NCBI GenBank assembly: GCA_023053545.1
Contig: JAKZAN010000006.1
Span: forward strand, 10,200,351 to 10,264,350
Source: Lepidurus packardi
Taxonomy: Eukaryota > Arthropoda > Branchiopoda > Notostraca > Triopsidae
DNA: 64,000 bases
Reading direction: 5' to 3'
Below, in pieces: positions 1-11,092 of this stretch (the stretch's first letter is position 1; each line of letters opens with the position of its first letter). The notes under the pieces were generated by a model. That model was given only the letters and a program-made list of their open reading frames with translations. It did no database searches and had not been told where the DNA came from. Position numbers and translations under genes: made by a program.

Positions 1-3000
1 CATCAAATGCACCTCTTGCATTACTTCGAAACCTTACTACATAGTGAAAATTTAGTGGACGTCACTCTAGTTTGCAGTGATTCCACTGTCCGAGCTCATA
101 AAGTCGTCCTCTCAGCCTGCAGGTAAACAATTCTAGTTCAAATTCAACATGTAAATTACTCTTAATACTCCCTTAAGTAAATCGAAAAAATTCCAGTTTT
201 TATCTCATTTTTTATTATAATCTTGATGTATTTGTTAATTTTGTATTCATGTTGGATTGTTGAAGGCATTATTCATTCAAATTGCATTGGTTTATGGTCT
301 TATGATTGGATTTTATTTTAGTCCGTATTTTCAACGAATCTTCGCCGAACATCCGTGTAAGCATCCAGTTGTGGTTTTAAAGGATCTCTTGAGTTGGGAG
401 TTGCAAGCTTTAGTGGATTTTATGTACCGCGGTGAAATCAGCGTAGCGCAGGATCAAATTAGTGATCTGATTCGTGCAGCCGAGTCATTGAAGGTAAATT
501 CCCTTAATTTTTTTTTCTATTCGAATATCTTAACCGGGTTTTTTCATTGGAGCGCAAATGAATAACTACCGTAACGGAAAATTAGACTTACTAGGGGGTT
601 GCTTCTGCAAAACTTCTTTTAGAAAAAATAACTTACAACAAAACTGTCTTATAAGCACCTTGGAACCAAAAAGGTTTTGTTTAAAAAGCCTCTCTTGCAT
701 TCGATAATTATGCAAACGAACTCGAGTGTGAAGTCCACCACGGCTGTCTAAACACCTCGCCAGCCAAGGTCATTATCTTGAGCAGATTTTTCCTTTCTTT
801 TTTTCCTTCTTAATGATTTTTTATTATTTGATTTTCATTTGGGAAGGAAAGGACGCTATTGTTTATCGTAGCGCAGGGGGAGTTTGTGATATAGAAATTT
901 TCCTATTCTTACCAGTTTGTAAGGTGACTCGACTTGGCTACCGAGTTACTAAATGGCCTTTTGCATGTAATGTACTAAACAAGAGGATAGAGAATTCCGA
1001 GACTCCCATGCTGATACGGGGCATTGTCGCACGCTTGGCTTTTGTTATACTTATTCTGTTTTTATTTCATTTTTTTTTACCCCTTTTTTTCTTAGCTTTT
1101 AAAGTCTCCCCAATTTCTAGGACGTTTTTTGTGTTTTGTTTAGTGGATTTCCCACCTTCTTTATCATTTGGTAAGAGACTTTTAGCTCTCTTGTTTTCTG
1201 CATGGCAATGTTATATACATTTATTCCGTCTCTTGCGAGTTGTTCCGCGGGAGGCTCGCTTCCTTGGCCAATCCAGCGTGAAATGGCTGTCACCAGTGGG
1301 CCGCGTGCAAGTCATGCTTGCCTTTTAACCTCGCATCAAAGCTTGTCTCCAGGTTTTTGGGGCTATCCGCAGGTGTAACTCATTGACACTCGAGCAGAAA
1401 ACGAACAAACCGTAACTTTCAAACTTGAAGAAAAGACGCTCAAAAAGGGAGAAAAATGCTTGGGTAAACCGGGACAGCAATGATGTGAGAAACGTTCTCG
1501 TGAATCCGGGATGGAGGATCTTTTCTCCTTCTCTTGTCTTTTCAAGCTCTATTTTTCTTTTCTTAACGGCTTCCATACAAGCTTTGACTATGAGAAGGTT
1601 CTCATAGAGAAAAGCAAACACTGTTGCAAAACATACTGCAGATTTAAAAAAAAAAATCTTTGACAGAAAAGCAGTAGATATCAGTAGCAAAGATGCAACA
1701 GTTACCCTTTTCTTAATTCTGCCTTGATTAATGTCTCGTGTGAAAAGCAAGTTCCGACACTGGCAAAATTTTAAATTTCGATCTCTCAAAACAAGATCCT
1801 GAATATTACTTTTACTGTATGTCTAAAGAAAACTGCATGCAAATTGGATGTAAGGTTGCCAAGTTATCGGGCTTGCATTTTCATGCTCAGAGGTCATGCG
1901 CGTCCATACAAGACGTTCAACGCCATCTTGTTGTAATCATGAAGAAACTAGCTAAGCTCCATGTGATAGAAACTAAATTGGAAGACAATAAGCGAAGTGT
2001 TGGAAAGGAAAGCAAGGGGAAAAAGAAAGAAAGCTAAGTCTATATCCAATGTTCTTTAGTTATTTTTATGTCCTGGTGCTTGTGTTAAGAAAGAAGACAA
2101 GTAGATTCTATGATGCATTAATTGATTAAAATTTGTACTCAGTCTTTGTGTTTTCTTTGTCTATTTGTTTTTTCCCATACCTCCTGACTAATTCCTAACT
2201 TACTTTAACGCCAGGTTCGAGGGTTGACAGCACTGGATCGCGAAGCGTGCACAACGCTGTCAGCGCCTTCTCACCCTAATACTTCCCTATCCGCTCATGT
2301 CAGTTCCCAGCCTTTGGCTCCGCATTTCAATCCTCTCACTCCGCCGACCACGCTTTATGAACGCGAACGCGAGCGACCGTCTTCCTTCGCGCCTTATAAC
2401 AAGCCGTCTTCCATCTCGCCCACCAACGTGCCTTACTGCGAGGGGCCCTTGCCGGCCAAATTGCCTCATCTCAATCTTCCACCCGGCTTTTCCTTACCCA
2501 GCAATGGCTCGAGTAGTCATGCGACGGATCGTGCCTCGTCACCTGTGCCGCGACGAAAACAAGCGCGACCCCGAAGACGATCGGGCGACCTCTTAACGTC
2601 TGAAGCGACGACTGGCGGCAGAATATCGCCCTGCTCTCTTGTTAGCGACGTACCGGAGAATCTTTCCATGAAAAAGTCACCCACGCCTCTAGTGGTAAGT
2701 GTTACTTACGGTTCCAATATGTGACGCTATGTTTTTTTTACCCTGAAAGAATCTACGATTTTCGTCATGTTTTTCTATCCTGTGTGGTTTTACTACATGG
2801 TTTTATTTTATTTGGTAAGATTAAAAAACAACAACAAGATAAATGATTGTCAAACGGATCCTTAAATTCCGGGTATGCTTCTTAAATGATCTGAATGATT
2901 CTTAAACCGATTAGCGTGATTTGTTGAATAATGGACTCACTCTGAGATGGTATAAACCAGGCTAGTTCAAACTTTTTGGTCCGCGGCTCCCCTGATACAA

Positions 3001-6000
3001 GCATGACAAACACCGCGGCTCCTTCCGATATATAATGCTATATAATCCCAAATAGCCAACCGCTTTTGCCAAAGACCCGTGGCTCCCTTAGCCTAAGGTC
3101 GCGGCTCACAGTTTGACAACCACTGGTCTAAACAATTCCCAAACTCTGACGAAAGAAAAATTACAAGTTATTCACGAGGAGATCAACTAGTACTCCGCAA
3201 TTTGACTAACGCTGCCAAATCCCCAAAGTAGGAGCAGAATTTATTCGGTTGTACCGTCGATTATTCATTATTGCGTCAATGCACTATTGATAAGGTAGGC
3301 CGCAGTAGTGACTACTTGCTTCGGATCGACTATAAGTCAACTCGATAGCTGCTGTTCTAACAGAATAGTACCCGTAAATAGGCTAGAATGCAAATAATGA
3401 GCAAATTTTGACTTTCAAGCTTGACCCGAATATCGAAAGTAAAATATTTTTATAATTAACGGAATTTTTAATGGGTCGAAAAACTTCGGAGATCTAATGC
3501 GATTCAATTCCCTTTTCATTATGATAAAAAATGGATAACAAGTTCTGTAAATTATAACTTATAATTAAAAATCTCTTAAACTTTAACACTTATAACAAAT
3601 AAGGAACGCTGTAATATGTTTTGCTTTCTGAGATATTGATTGGAAGCTTAAGCGTGGCGGCGAAAAGGAAAAAAAAAATTCTCCCACAAGCCAACTTTTA
3701 CGTAATTTAGCGTCAGGTTATTGTGTTATGGGAAGAAACGATATATAAAGCTTCAGCTTTTAAGCGTAACGTGGGATTCAGAGAAAAGTGCCAATCTTTT
3801 TATCATAGAAAAAGTTTCTTATAATATTTGCATGGACGTCAACGGCTGCCATCTCTTTCCAAGCTGCTATTTCCTTTATATGTATAGTTTTTTATTTTTT
3901 TCCCCGACATTGCTTTTCCAGACTGGCTGCGGCCCTATGAATACTGAATGAATCTCGGATTTGCTCAGAGCAGAAATGATGGAAAAGCAAATCCCTTAGA
4001 ATGTGGCAAGGATGTGGCTAACTCTATTTGTATTTGTACTTTATTTGTGCTTTCCTTCTTTCATTTTTATTTCGATTGCAGTTTGGACGTCAGGATTCAG
4101 AGGAGCGAGAAAGACCAAACAGTCGGGGACCTACGCCCACTCCAGACACGCCCCAATCCAATCGTACTGACAGTGGAGCCAGTGGCACCGATAGTTTAGC
4201 ACAAGTAATCTTTAAGAAAGAAGTGATGTACTAAGTGGCTTATGTTCCTGTTCTTTTAACTTAGGACGTTGGACATACATTAGAAACACGAAGTCTTTAT
4301 TCTCCCGGTCCTTCAACCCCTACTAGCCAACCTATGTTACCAGCCACTACGCCGCCAATACTACCACGTAAGCCATTTTCCTTTCTCTATTATTTTTTCG
4401 TTTAATTCTTGCTAACGTATTTTCAATCTTATCTGCGAATTACTGTTCGAATTCTTTATAAAGAAGGAATGTGGAAGAAACTACGGTCCACCTGTCGCAG
4501 TATTAAAGCACCCAAACACTTTAGCGTACTTAAGATTCGTTACAATAAAGAAACACGTTAACTCCAGCAATAACGTTATTATAAGTTATTATTACTGTAT
4601 TATGCAATTGTCTAAGCACATAAGCCTAGAATGATTAACATAATAACTTGTTTACTCTTCCTTATTAGCACTGCTATAAATTTCTGCAGCATGTCCCATT
4701 TAAATACTTGACAAAATAAAGATTTAGAATCTGGAGCATTGAGGCAATTATTTCCATAAGGCGTACATTTTGCTTCAAAGCAAACATACAACGTTTTTCC
4801 CTTGCAGCCTTTTCTTGAGATGACTAATAGCGTTGTTAACAGTGACGTAGCCCTGGTTGTATCCGTTTTGGAAGCTGACGAATAGCCCAGCTTTTAAATT
4901 TCTTTACGCAATAAATCCCCCCAAAAACCTTAAATCTCGACAGAAACTTAGTTTATTCCATAGTACTTTTTCTGGCCCTCTTAGGTTGTGTATTCTTCGT
5001 CAATCTGGCTAGGTTAAGAGTTCATAAAGTACGCAATTAATCCCGCCTCCCCCCCCCCTTCATTTAACGAAAGTATTCTGTAGTCTATAATCTCCTCATT
5101 AATTTTTGCCCACCATTTTCCTAACAAGCACTTCGATTTTTTAGGGAATAACAAGAACCCAAATCGTCGAACTCCTGTCTGCGCTCAGATTATGTATTGT
5201 TAAGCAAATGAGGGTTTCCGTGCGTTATCACATTACCAGTGTATTCCCCCCCCCCCCAGAATTAGGAAAAAATATCCCTAATTATGGAAGATCCAGCTTA
5301 TCATAATTTTTTCTCTCTTTTTTCCTTTTTCGTTTCGATTTGCTCGATTTAGTTCCAGTGGCAGATCGTCGCAAAGGGCAGCATAGCGCACCCAGAGGCG
5401 GTCCCCCGCGAGCCTGGACCAATTCTGACCTCACCGAAGCGCTCCACCAGGTCTGGAACCGGAAGATGACGACTTCGCAAGCTTCTCGAGTGTTCGGTAT
5501 CCCTTACAACAGCCTTTTGATGTACGTACGGGGCAAATACGGCAAATCGCTGCGTTTAGACACCCTTCGACGCGAAACTCTGGAAGGGGAAGCGATGGCC
5601 ATGGCGGCTTCGACTCGGCAACGAGGCGGCAAGCACAACTCCAAGCTGTCTCCGGCAGTAAACTCTGGCGAGCACCTGAATAACAACACGAGCACCAACA
5701 ACAACAATAACCACGAAGATTCGCCTTTATCGACCAATTTACCTGTTTCCAACTTCCCCGGTTTATCGCATATGAGTGATATGGATCCTTTGCAAATGGG
5801 ACTCGGCTTAAGCGGCCTGAACATGAATGCCTTAAGTGGGCTGGGCTCCACGGGTCTGAATCCGTACCTGAGTTATTTTGGCGACTTCTCCTTCCCCATG
5901 CCCACGAGTATGATGCATTTGCTGCCCAGCGCCGCCGGAAAATCGAAAGAGCAACTGCTAGAAGCAATGCGGAGCGGAATGCTGCGCGACGAAGACCGGT

Positions 6001-6269
6001 GTGAGCGAAGAAACGAAGAAAACAAGCGCGACAGGAAGGATTTCGCCGAGCGGATCAGAGAACAACGTGAAAGAGAGCTGCTCGATGCTGAACGTGAGCG
6101 AGAGCGAGAACCTCGCCCAACCGAAGTCAAATTTGAGTCGAAAGAAGAGCAAGTAACAGATGAAGAAGAACTGAGCTCGCCCACCCGCTTGCCCTTAGGC
6201 TTGCCACCCACTTTAATAGCCCCTCCGGTGTTGGTCACAAACGATGCCGGGGCAGCCATGCAGGATTAG
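1..6269 (+). CDS. lov: BTB-psq transcription factor, jim lovell-like (5' partial)
   Basis: A nuclear DNA-binding regulator with an N-terminal BTB/POZ dimerisation domain and a C-terminal pipsqueak helix-turn-helix. Six exons join in phase: 1-122, 322-493, 2215-2694, 4082-4204, 4265-4367 and 5353-6269, all with GT/AG borders, giving 638 residues before TAG. The BTB core spans about residues 1-62 and includes VDVTLVC, RAHKVVLSAC, SPYFQRIFAEHPCKHP and VDFMYRGEISV. The middle is rich in Pro and Ser (CtBP-like PENLSMK near residue 208). The psq motif begins near residue 351 (PPRAWTNSDLTEAL, then TTSQASRVFGIPYNSLLMY). An Asn-rich stretch and a highly charged Arg/Glu stretch follow. The start codon and the first part of the BTB domain lie left of the window. 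Assignment to jim lovell rather than another BTB-psq protein rests on remembered family features: the FQRIFAE..CKHP..VLKD BTB type and the YNSLLMYVRGKYGKSL psq end. The family is certain, the ortholog probable. Confidence 0.85.
322..493 (+). CDS. lov: BTB/POZ-encoding exon of the lov-like gene
   Basis: The second exon visible in the window. The acceptor is TTTTATTTTAG and the donor AAG|GTAAAT. The AG left over at base 122 plus the first T here make the Ser of SACSPYFQ. The exon encodes the central and C-terminal BTB helices, ending in IRAAESLK; the next exon at 2215 continues with VRGL, the usual end of this BTB class. An open frame seems to run through the upstream intron from 257, but its hydrophobic N-terminus is intron and polypyrimidine sequence. 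Confidence 0.9.
494..2214 (+). other. intron of the lov-like gene
   Basis: A 1.7-kb intron with T-rich stretches. Several short open frames occur on both strands (for example 813-1328 and 1325-1789), but they are low-complexity and lysine- or phenylalanine-rich with no recognisable domain. I see no element boundaries. Confidence 0.6.
2695..4081 (+). other. intron of the lov-like gene carrying a hAT MITE
   Basis: A 1.4-kb intron between the Pro/Ser-rich exon ending at 2694 (GTG|GTAAGT) and the exon starting at 4082 (TTGCAG|TTTGG). Its one identifiable insertion is the hAT-like MITE at 2958-3125. The remainder is AT-rich without a recognisable feature. Confidence 0.7.
2958..3125. mobile_element. 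168-bp hAT-type MITE
   Basis: The element starts CAGGCTAGTTCAAACT and ends AGTTTGACAACCACTG. The reverse complement of the end starts CAGTGGTTGTCAAACT, so both termini begin with CAG and share TCAAACT and CCGCG blocks. It is flanked by 8-bp near-identical direct repeats, GTATAAAC at 2950-2957 and GTCTAAAC at 3126-3133, matching the 8-bp duplications made by hAT transposases. The termini resemble the common hAT end CAGTGGTTCTCAAAC. There is no coding capacity; short CGCGGCTC motifs repeat inside. It is a non-autonomous insertion in a lov-like intron. Confidence 0.75.
4368..5352 (+). other. last intron of the lov-like gene
   Basis: A 985-bp intron between CCAC|GTAAG and GATTTAG|TTCC. It contains two C-runs (near 5050 and 5250) and otherwise AT-rich sequence. 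I see no gene or element. Confidence 0.7.
5353..6269 (+). CDS. lov: terminal exon of the lov-like gene with psq HTH
   Basis: A phase-1 exon completing a Leu codon with TT, then 305 codons to TAG. The pipsqueak-type helix-turn-helix lies in the first 70 residues: WTNSDLTEAL (helix 1), MTTSQASRVFGIPYNSL (turn and recognition helix) and a basic RGKYGKSLR end. It is followed by an Asn/Thr run, a Met/Leu/Gly-rich block (MSDMDPLQMGLGLSGLN), a block rich in Arg, Glu and Asp (residues about 540-600 from the window start) that probably forms a long charged helix, and a Pro-rich tail. Base composition is clearly GC-richer than the flanks. Confidence 0.9.
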
Positions 6270-8746
6270 CAAGCAAAAATCCACTTCCGGTTAAAGGGTG
6301 CCAAAATTAAGCCCTGCCTTTTTTTAAAGAATGAAGAATGCTTCCAAGAGTCGATTCAGCTTTTTCCTAAAAAATTTCCCAGAATTTCCACGAAAATTTT
6401 GAAAGAATTTCCAGGAGAAGAAGAAAAAATATTTTCTGATCAAAAAGTCGAAGAAAAGACAATTTGGGCCGGTGGTGCAATTTTTTGCATAAATCAGAGG
6501 ATGAAGCACTTGCTTCGTTTTTATATTAAGTTTTATTCGCCTTATATCCCCCCCCCCCCCCCCCCCCCCCCCCCGCCTGAGATGATAAGGGAAAATTGCT
6601 CTTGTTCTTATTCTTATTGTTTCCAAATTATTTTTAGATTTTTTAAAAAATGGGACAACTTTTATCTTATTGGTTCTGAAAGATTTTCTGAAGCGGAAGA
6701 TAGACTGAAAATGTATTTAAGGACGGCAGCTGATGCCAAGACCGACTTTTTCTTCTCTCTCTTTCTCTTTCTTGGTATTGTCTATGCCAAGCCTGTGCTA
6801 TTTCGTTTGGAAAAAGGGCTAAGGACTTAAGTGGATTACTTCCCAGGCGTGCACACTTGATTCTAACCGCATCATATCCTAAATTCGCTACACATTCAAA
6901 TGGGAATGACTTGGTTTTGTTCTGTGGTGGGCCCAAGCAGCCCAGAAGGGTGACGATGGTTTTTCTTTCGAAGAAAAACGTTTCCTTTTTCAAGGATCTC
7001 AGTGCTCTCCTACGCTGTATCGTATATACGTCAACTGTTTTTTTAATCATTTTTTCTTTACTATTTTTTTCTGCTTTTTTAAGACTGCGTGTTTGGACAG
7101 AGTTCGATTTTTCACATTGGGATAATGCCCGATTAATATTCCGAATGCACTCTCCAGCGTACGTTTTCCATTCCTTCCTGGCGCGATGTGAGAATCGAAG
7201 AATATCGAATAAGTGGAAGGAAATCAAAGGGAAGAAACAAAAAAAAAATAACAAAAAAATTGAGAGGAAAATGAGTCTAAAGAATTACGTTAAGGCTGAT
7301 TAACGTCCTTTTTTGGATCCAAAATCCCTTAAAAAAAAAAAAAACGAAAATATTTTTGCAAAGTTTCTTAGAAATTTTCTCCCTTATTTACAACAGCTGC
7401 TAGATCTCGCCACAATTTTGTTGAAGTTCCTCGACAATACTCCTTACTTGAGCTTAGTTAACATACCTCGGTCGTATACGATGTGTAAAAAAAAAACAGT
7501 TGGCGAGGCAATGTTCCATTTGTGTGTATATTCATCTGAAATTTGTTGACTGCCTTTATTCGTTCCCCATTTCCTGTCCAGAGAACACATTGTAACCGGA
7601 ATTGCTGCGACAATCACTTGAGAGGAAGGGAAAGAAATTAGAAACGAACGGGACAAGGAAGAAATTAAGAAAAAGGGGCAAACTGGCGCCTGTGATGTCT
7701 GCGAAATCTTCCTTAGTGCACAAATTGGATTAGGCTGTGGACCGTGGTTAAATGCAATGAGAATTTGCATTGCTTTGGAGTAGCTACTGTGTAACCCAGA
7801 GTTTCCCAACATTGTTTGGCAGGTCCTTTTTTCTAGGAAGAAAGACGTGGATGCGAATCGAACGGAGTGGATCAGAACGGGAGTACGATGGAATGTTTTA
7901 GACTTGAAGATTTTAAAAACTCACCGCGATTTGCCTTTGTAATTCAGTATTAAACCTTCATAATTAGCCTCGCACACGCGTATTTCTTCCTACCAATGTT
8001 TGCCTTGTATATCAGTTTGACCCCCATAGAAAAAGGATCTACGATTTGTGATATAACTTTGTATCGCGTTTTGGTTGAGCAGTTGATGGTCGTGCTGGTT
8101 GGTGGCCTCTCTGTGCTTGATTGACGTTGGATATAATGATGCACTGTTATGCTAAGGGTTCCTTTTTTTCATGACTATGCCTGCCTTTCCATATAGCATC
8201 AACTTGTAATGATCTGACGGTTTCATGTTCCTTGACGTTGGCGCAAAAATGCGAAGGAGATAGGCAAAGCAAATTCATAATACTCCCGTTTTCATGTTCT
8301 CTCAAATTTTTTCTGTCCTTTAGGAAAGAAAACAACATATGATTGGATGTTATTCACACTGATATTTAAGATGGCGTGATATGTTTGGATTTTTCTAGCA
8401 GTTATGGCGACAATTGTTTTTTTATTGTGGAAAAGTGTTTATGTAAGCGGAGTTTCATGGAAAACGGTAGCCTTGTATTAAAACAATTTGCCTCTAAACA
8501 ATAATTAGTTGACTTGCTGCTTGGAAGAAGTTAATCCGAAATTAACCAAAATTTCACTTGACATCAGAAATCTAATATAGAAGTTGGAGCAAGTTAACTT
8601 GGAGTAGAAAATCAATTCACTTTACAAACGAAATTGATGCTTAATACAACTTTGGTTGTCGAAAGAACAAAGGAAGGAACTGTCCTGACATGGAAAAAGT
8701 TACAGGAAAGGTAATGCTGATTAGTGGGTTTTGCCTTAAGAGGGGA
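6270..8746. other. 3' UTR and convergent intergenic region
   Basis: About 2.5 kb between the stop of the lov-like gene and the stop of the coiled-coil gene on the other strand. It probably holds both 3' UTRs. I found no convincing AATAAA close to the lov-like stop. On the minus strand a possible AATAAA reads from 8426-8421. The overlapping opposite-strand open frames at 6667-7303 are lysine/phenylalanine-rich and not gene-like. Confidence 0.5.
6548..6574 (+). repeat. C27 homopolymer
   Basis: An uninterrupted run of 27 cytosines about 280 bp downstream of the lov-like stop codon, in otherwise AT-rich sequence. It may lie in the 3' UTR. Its exact length is prone to sequencing error. Confidence 0.9.
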
Positions 8747-10150
8747 CTAACATCTGATTCTCTTGATCTTGTAGCTCATTGCAGAATCGTCAGCGTCTGG
8801 AATGCAATCCCACAAGGCCCTCTTGGCCTTCTCATCGATTACACGGCGGTTCATTCGCGCTAGATTCTGTTCAAGCTGCTCTCTTCGCTGGCGGAGGAAG
8901 ATATTCGTGTTCTTGTGCTTGCGCCTGACAGCTAGAACTTCTTCCACTTTACCGTTTCCTTTGTTGGTGATCTATTCGAAAGCAAATCGATTAACGGTTG
9001 AGGTTTTCGACTCTTTTACGTAGAGAAGGAAGACTTACCCAATCCAAAGTGAGTTTTTCCCATTTCTCGATCAGCTGATTCATCTTCTCACAGTACAGGT
9101 CCCTATTTATCCCCCCACCCCACCCCACCCCCCAAAAAAAAAGAAAAGAAAAAAACGGTTAGACGAAAACCGTTTCCTTAAGAACTTGCTGATTATTACG
9201 TGTCTTCTTCTTTCTGGTGCTTTGTCTTCACAATCGCTTTCTCAAGCGGTACTTTTTTCTTGGATTTAGCCCCATTTTCGAAAACCAAGCGCGAATCTTC
9301 GGCTTTAACTTCTTCAAGCTGAACTGTAGCATCTTCTACTTTGCCTAAGAGCAAGGTTTGAATGTTAGTAAAATAAGAAATTTTGCAGTTTTGTCAACTT
9401 TGAAAGATTCGTCCTTCTTGATTGCCAAACGTATACTAAAAACTCTATAGAACTCTGGAAAAATATCGGAAATAAATCCACAATGAACACGGGAGTAATA
9501 CTGATATTTTGGAGACCATTATAATCCTTTTATACAGGGTTTATGTAAGTTTATGTAAAACATAAATTTGATATGATCTTAATAGAAATTTTGAAACTTT
9601 CTCGTAGCATTCAGAATCTATTTTACCAAACCTAAAACCTAGGAAATAATGGAAGTTCAAGTATAAGCTTATCCAACGCAAAATGCAAAAAGAAAGGTCT
9701 AGGACAATTCCAGTCTTAAGTTAATGACACGTAGAACTAATAATTACCAGTCTCTTACAAATAAGTGAAAGAATCACTTGGAAGGATACGATTAGAAATG
9801 AATTCGTCAAGTTACAAGTAATGAGACGAGAACACAAGCAAGACATATTTACCTTGCAGGTTTGCGATATTTATACGTCTGGCTATCCTTTCGTTTTCCA
9901 GGTCCGTAGCCCCCTTTTCTAATTCCTGGAACTCCAACTCCAGCTGTTCTTCACGTTTGCGCTGTCAAAGAATTAAAAAGCAACTTAGAATAGCTAAATT
10001 ACATTTCTCCATATGAACTGGATTCAGCTGAAACTTAATCAATCGTTAAACAAACGTAATACTTACTTGGGTAATACACAGGTCATGAAGCTCACTGGGC
10101 GACAGTGAAACTGTCAGAAGGTCTTCGAAACCAAACTTTCTGACTCCCAT
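8747..10150 (-). CDS. predicted coiled-coil protein, 208 aa, family unknown
   Basis: A complete five-exon model on the minus strand: 10150-10067, 9961-9853, 9344-9200, 9102-9039 and 8971-8747. All junctions are GT/AG and keep phase (0, 1, 2, 0). It starts at ATG (MGVRKFGFEDLL) and ends IKRIRC then TAG. The protein is rich in Glu, Lys, Arg, Gln and Leu with heptad-like spacing, for example REEQLELEFQELEKGATDLE near residue 31 and RRKHKNTNIFLRQRREQLEQ near 146. A conserved-looking segment DLYCEKMNQLIEKWEKL lies near 115. There is no signal peptide and no membrane segment. The shape suits a small cytoskeletal, ciliary or kinetochore scaffold, but I do not recognise the family. The gene is tail-to-tail with the lov-like gene and 0.8 kb downstream of the dpr gene on the same strand. 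The exon chain is much better supported than any function. Confidence 0.7.
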
Positions 10151-10970
10151 TATACGCACATCAGCTATCAAAACTAAATGCAATCTTTTGATTAACTTAA
10201 CGGTAACCTTTTCAACCCAGCAGCAAGCCCACAAGAATGAAACTTGGCGCCAAACAAACACGTGCTCTGAAACACGTTGTTTGTTTATTTGTCGTCAGCT
10301 CTAATACCATGAACCACGAACCACAACAACAATAATCGGTTGGAAAATAATCTCACCCTATAGTCTTTGTTGTATATGATCAAGATGTGATTACAATTTC
10401 ACACACAGCATATTTTGGGATCTCGCAACAATCACACCCGCCGAAATGTCCGCTCAAACAAAAACAACAAAATTGGGGAATTGTATACAAAATTTCTGAG
10501 AGGGAGAATGAATGAACTGCGAATTTGTTGATAGCTTGATTCTTGAAGGCCGATGTATTATTTCTTCTAAATAAATAAGCTTGCTGGTGGGGTGGATAAT
10601 TTTTCCTTATCTTTTTCGCATTCTGAATAGTACTCTCAGTCATAAGTGCCGATGGGGGGTGTGGGAAGGAAACAAGTTGGTGCACTATCCGAGATAGTCT
10701 CAGGCACAAAAACCGTGCCTTTTACTGCTACTTTACTCATACTTCTTTTTACTGTGCTTCTGCATTTCACAAGTCAGAACATGATATGCGATTGCACGAA
10801 TTAGGACTTTTAGGCGCAAATTCTAAACGATCCCAGAATCAGTGAGTTTTTTAAGTATCATCCATAATTTTACTTCGCGCTCAATATTTTCTTTTTTCCC
10901 AGGTTTGTTCAAACAGTCTTGTTTTCTATCGACGTAAAAGTTCGTGACTAGAGTATTTTCGCCTCACACT
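10151..10970. other. intergenic region between the coiled-coil and dpr genes
   Basis: This region holds the presumed promoter and 5' UTR of the coiled-coil gene and the 3' UTR of the dpr gene, both read on the minus strand. A possible minus-strand AATAAA reads from 10288-10283. The open frames at 10046-10261 and 10380-10709 have no recognisable content beyond the first exon of the coiled-coil gene. Confidence 0.5.
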
Positions 10971-11092
10971 TCACCGCACAGTGGTTCTCAATAATATTTG
11001 CAAACTTATCACAAGGAATCCAATTAGCCGAGATGTTTGAGAGCTAACCGCGCTCCCCACACCATGTTGCATTGCAGCTGGATGTTCTCCCA
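10971..11092 (-). CDS. dpr: dpr terminal exon (GEHPAAMQ tail)
   Basis: The acceptor on the minus strand is TTTCTGATTTTAG. The G left over from the Ig2 exon plus TG makes Val, then GEHPAAMQHG, the conserved dpr post-Ig motif. A Ser/Thr linker, the hydrophobic LIGFLVISLQILL and RTTVR then TGA follow. The exon has only 40 codons and was found by phase and motif. Confidence 0.85.

Noticed and set aside
257..565. Open frame starting MLKALFIQIALVYG that looks like a membrane-anchored protein
   Set aside because: The hydrophobic start is translated intron and polypyrimidine sequence; the real coding part is the BTB exon 322-493.
813..1789. Overlapping open frames of 171 and 154 codons on opposite strands
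   Set aside because: They lie inside a lov-like intron and are low-complexity (Phe/Leu or Lys/Ser), with no domain.
6399..6830. Open frame with a run of prolines, and its opposite-strand glycine-rich frame
   Set aside because: The Pro and Gly runs come from the C27 homopolymer; nothing else in them is protein-like.
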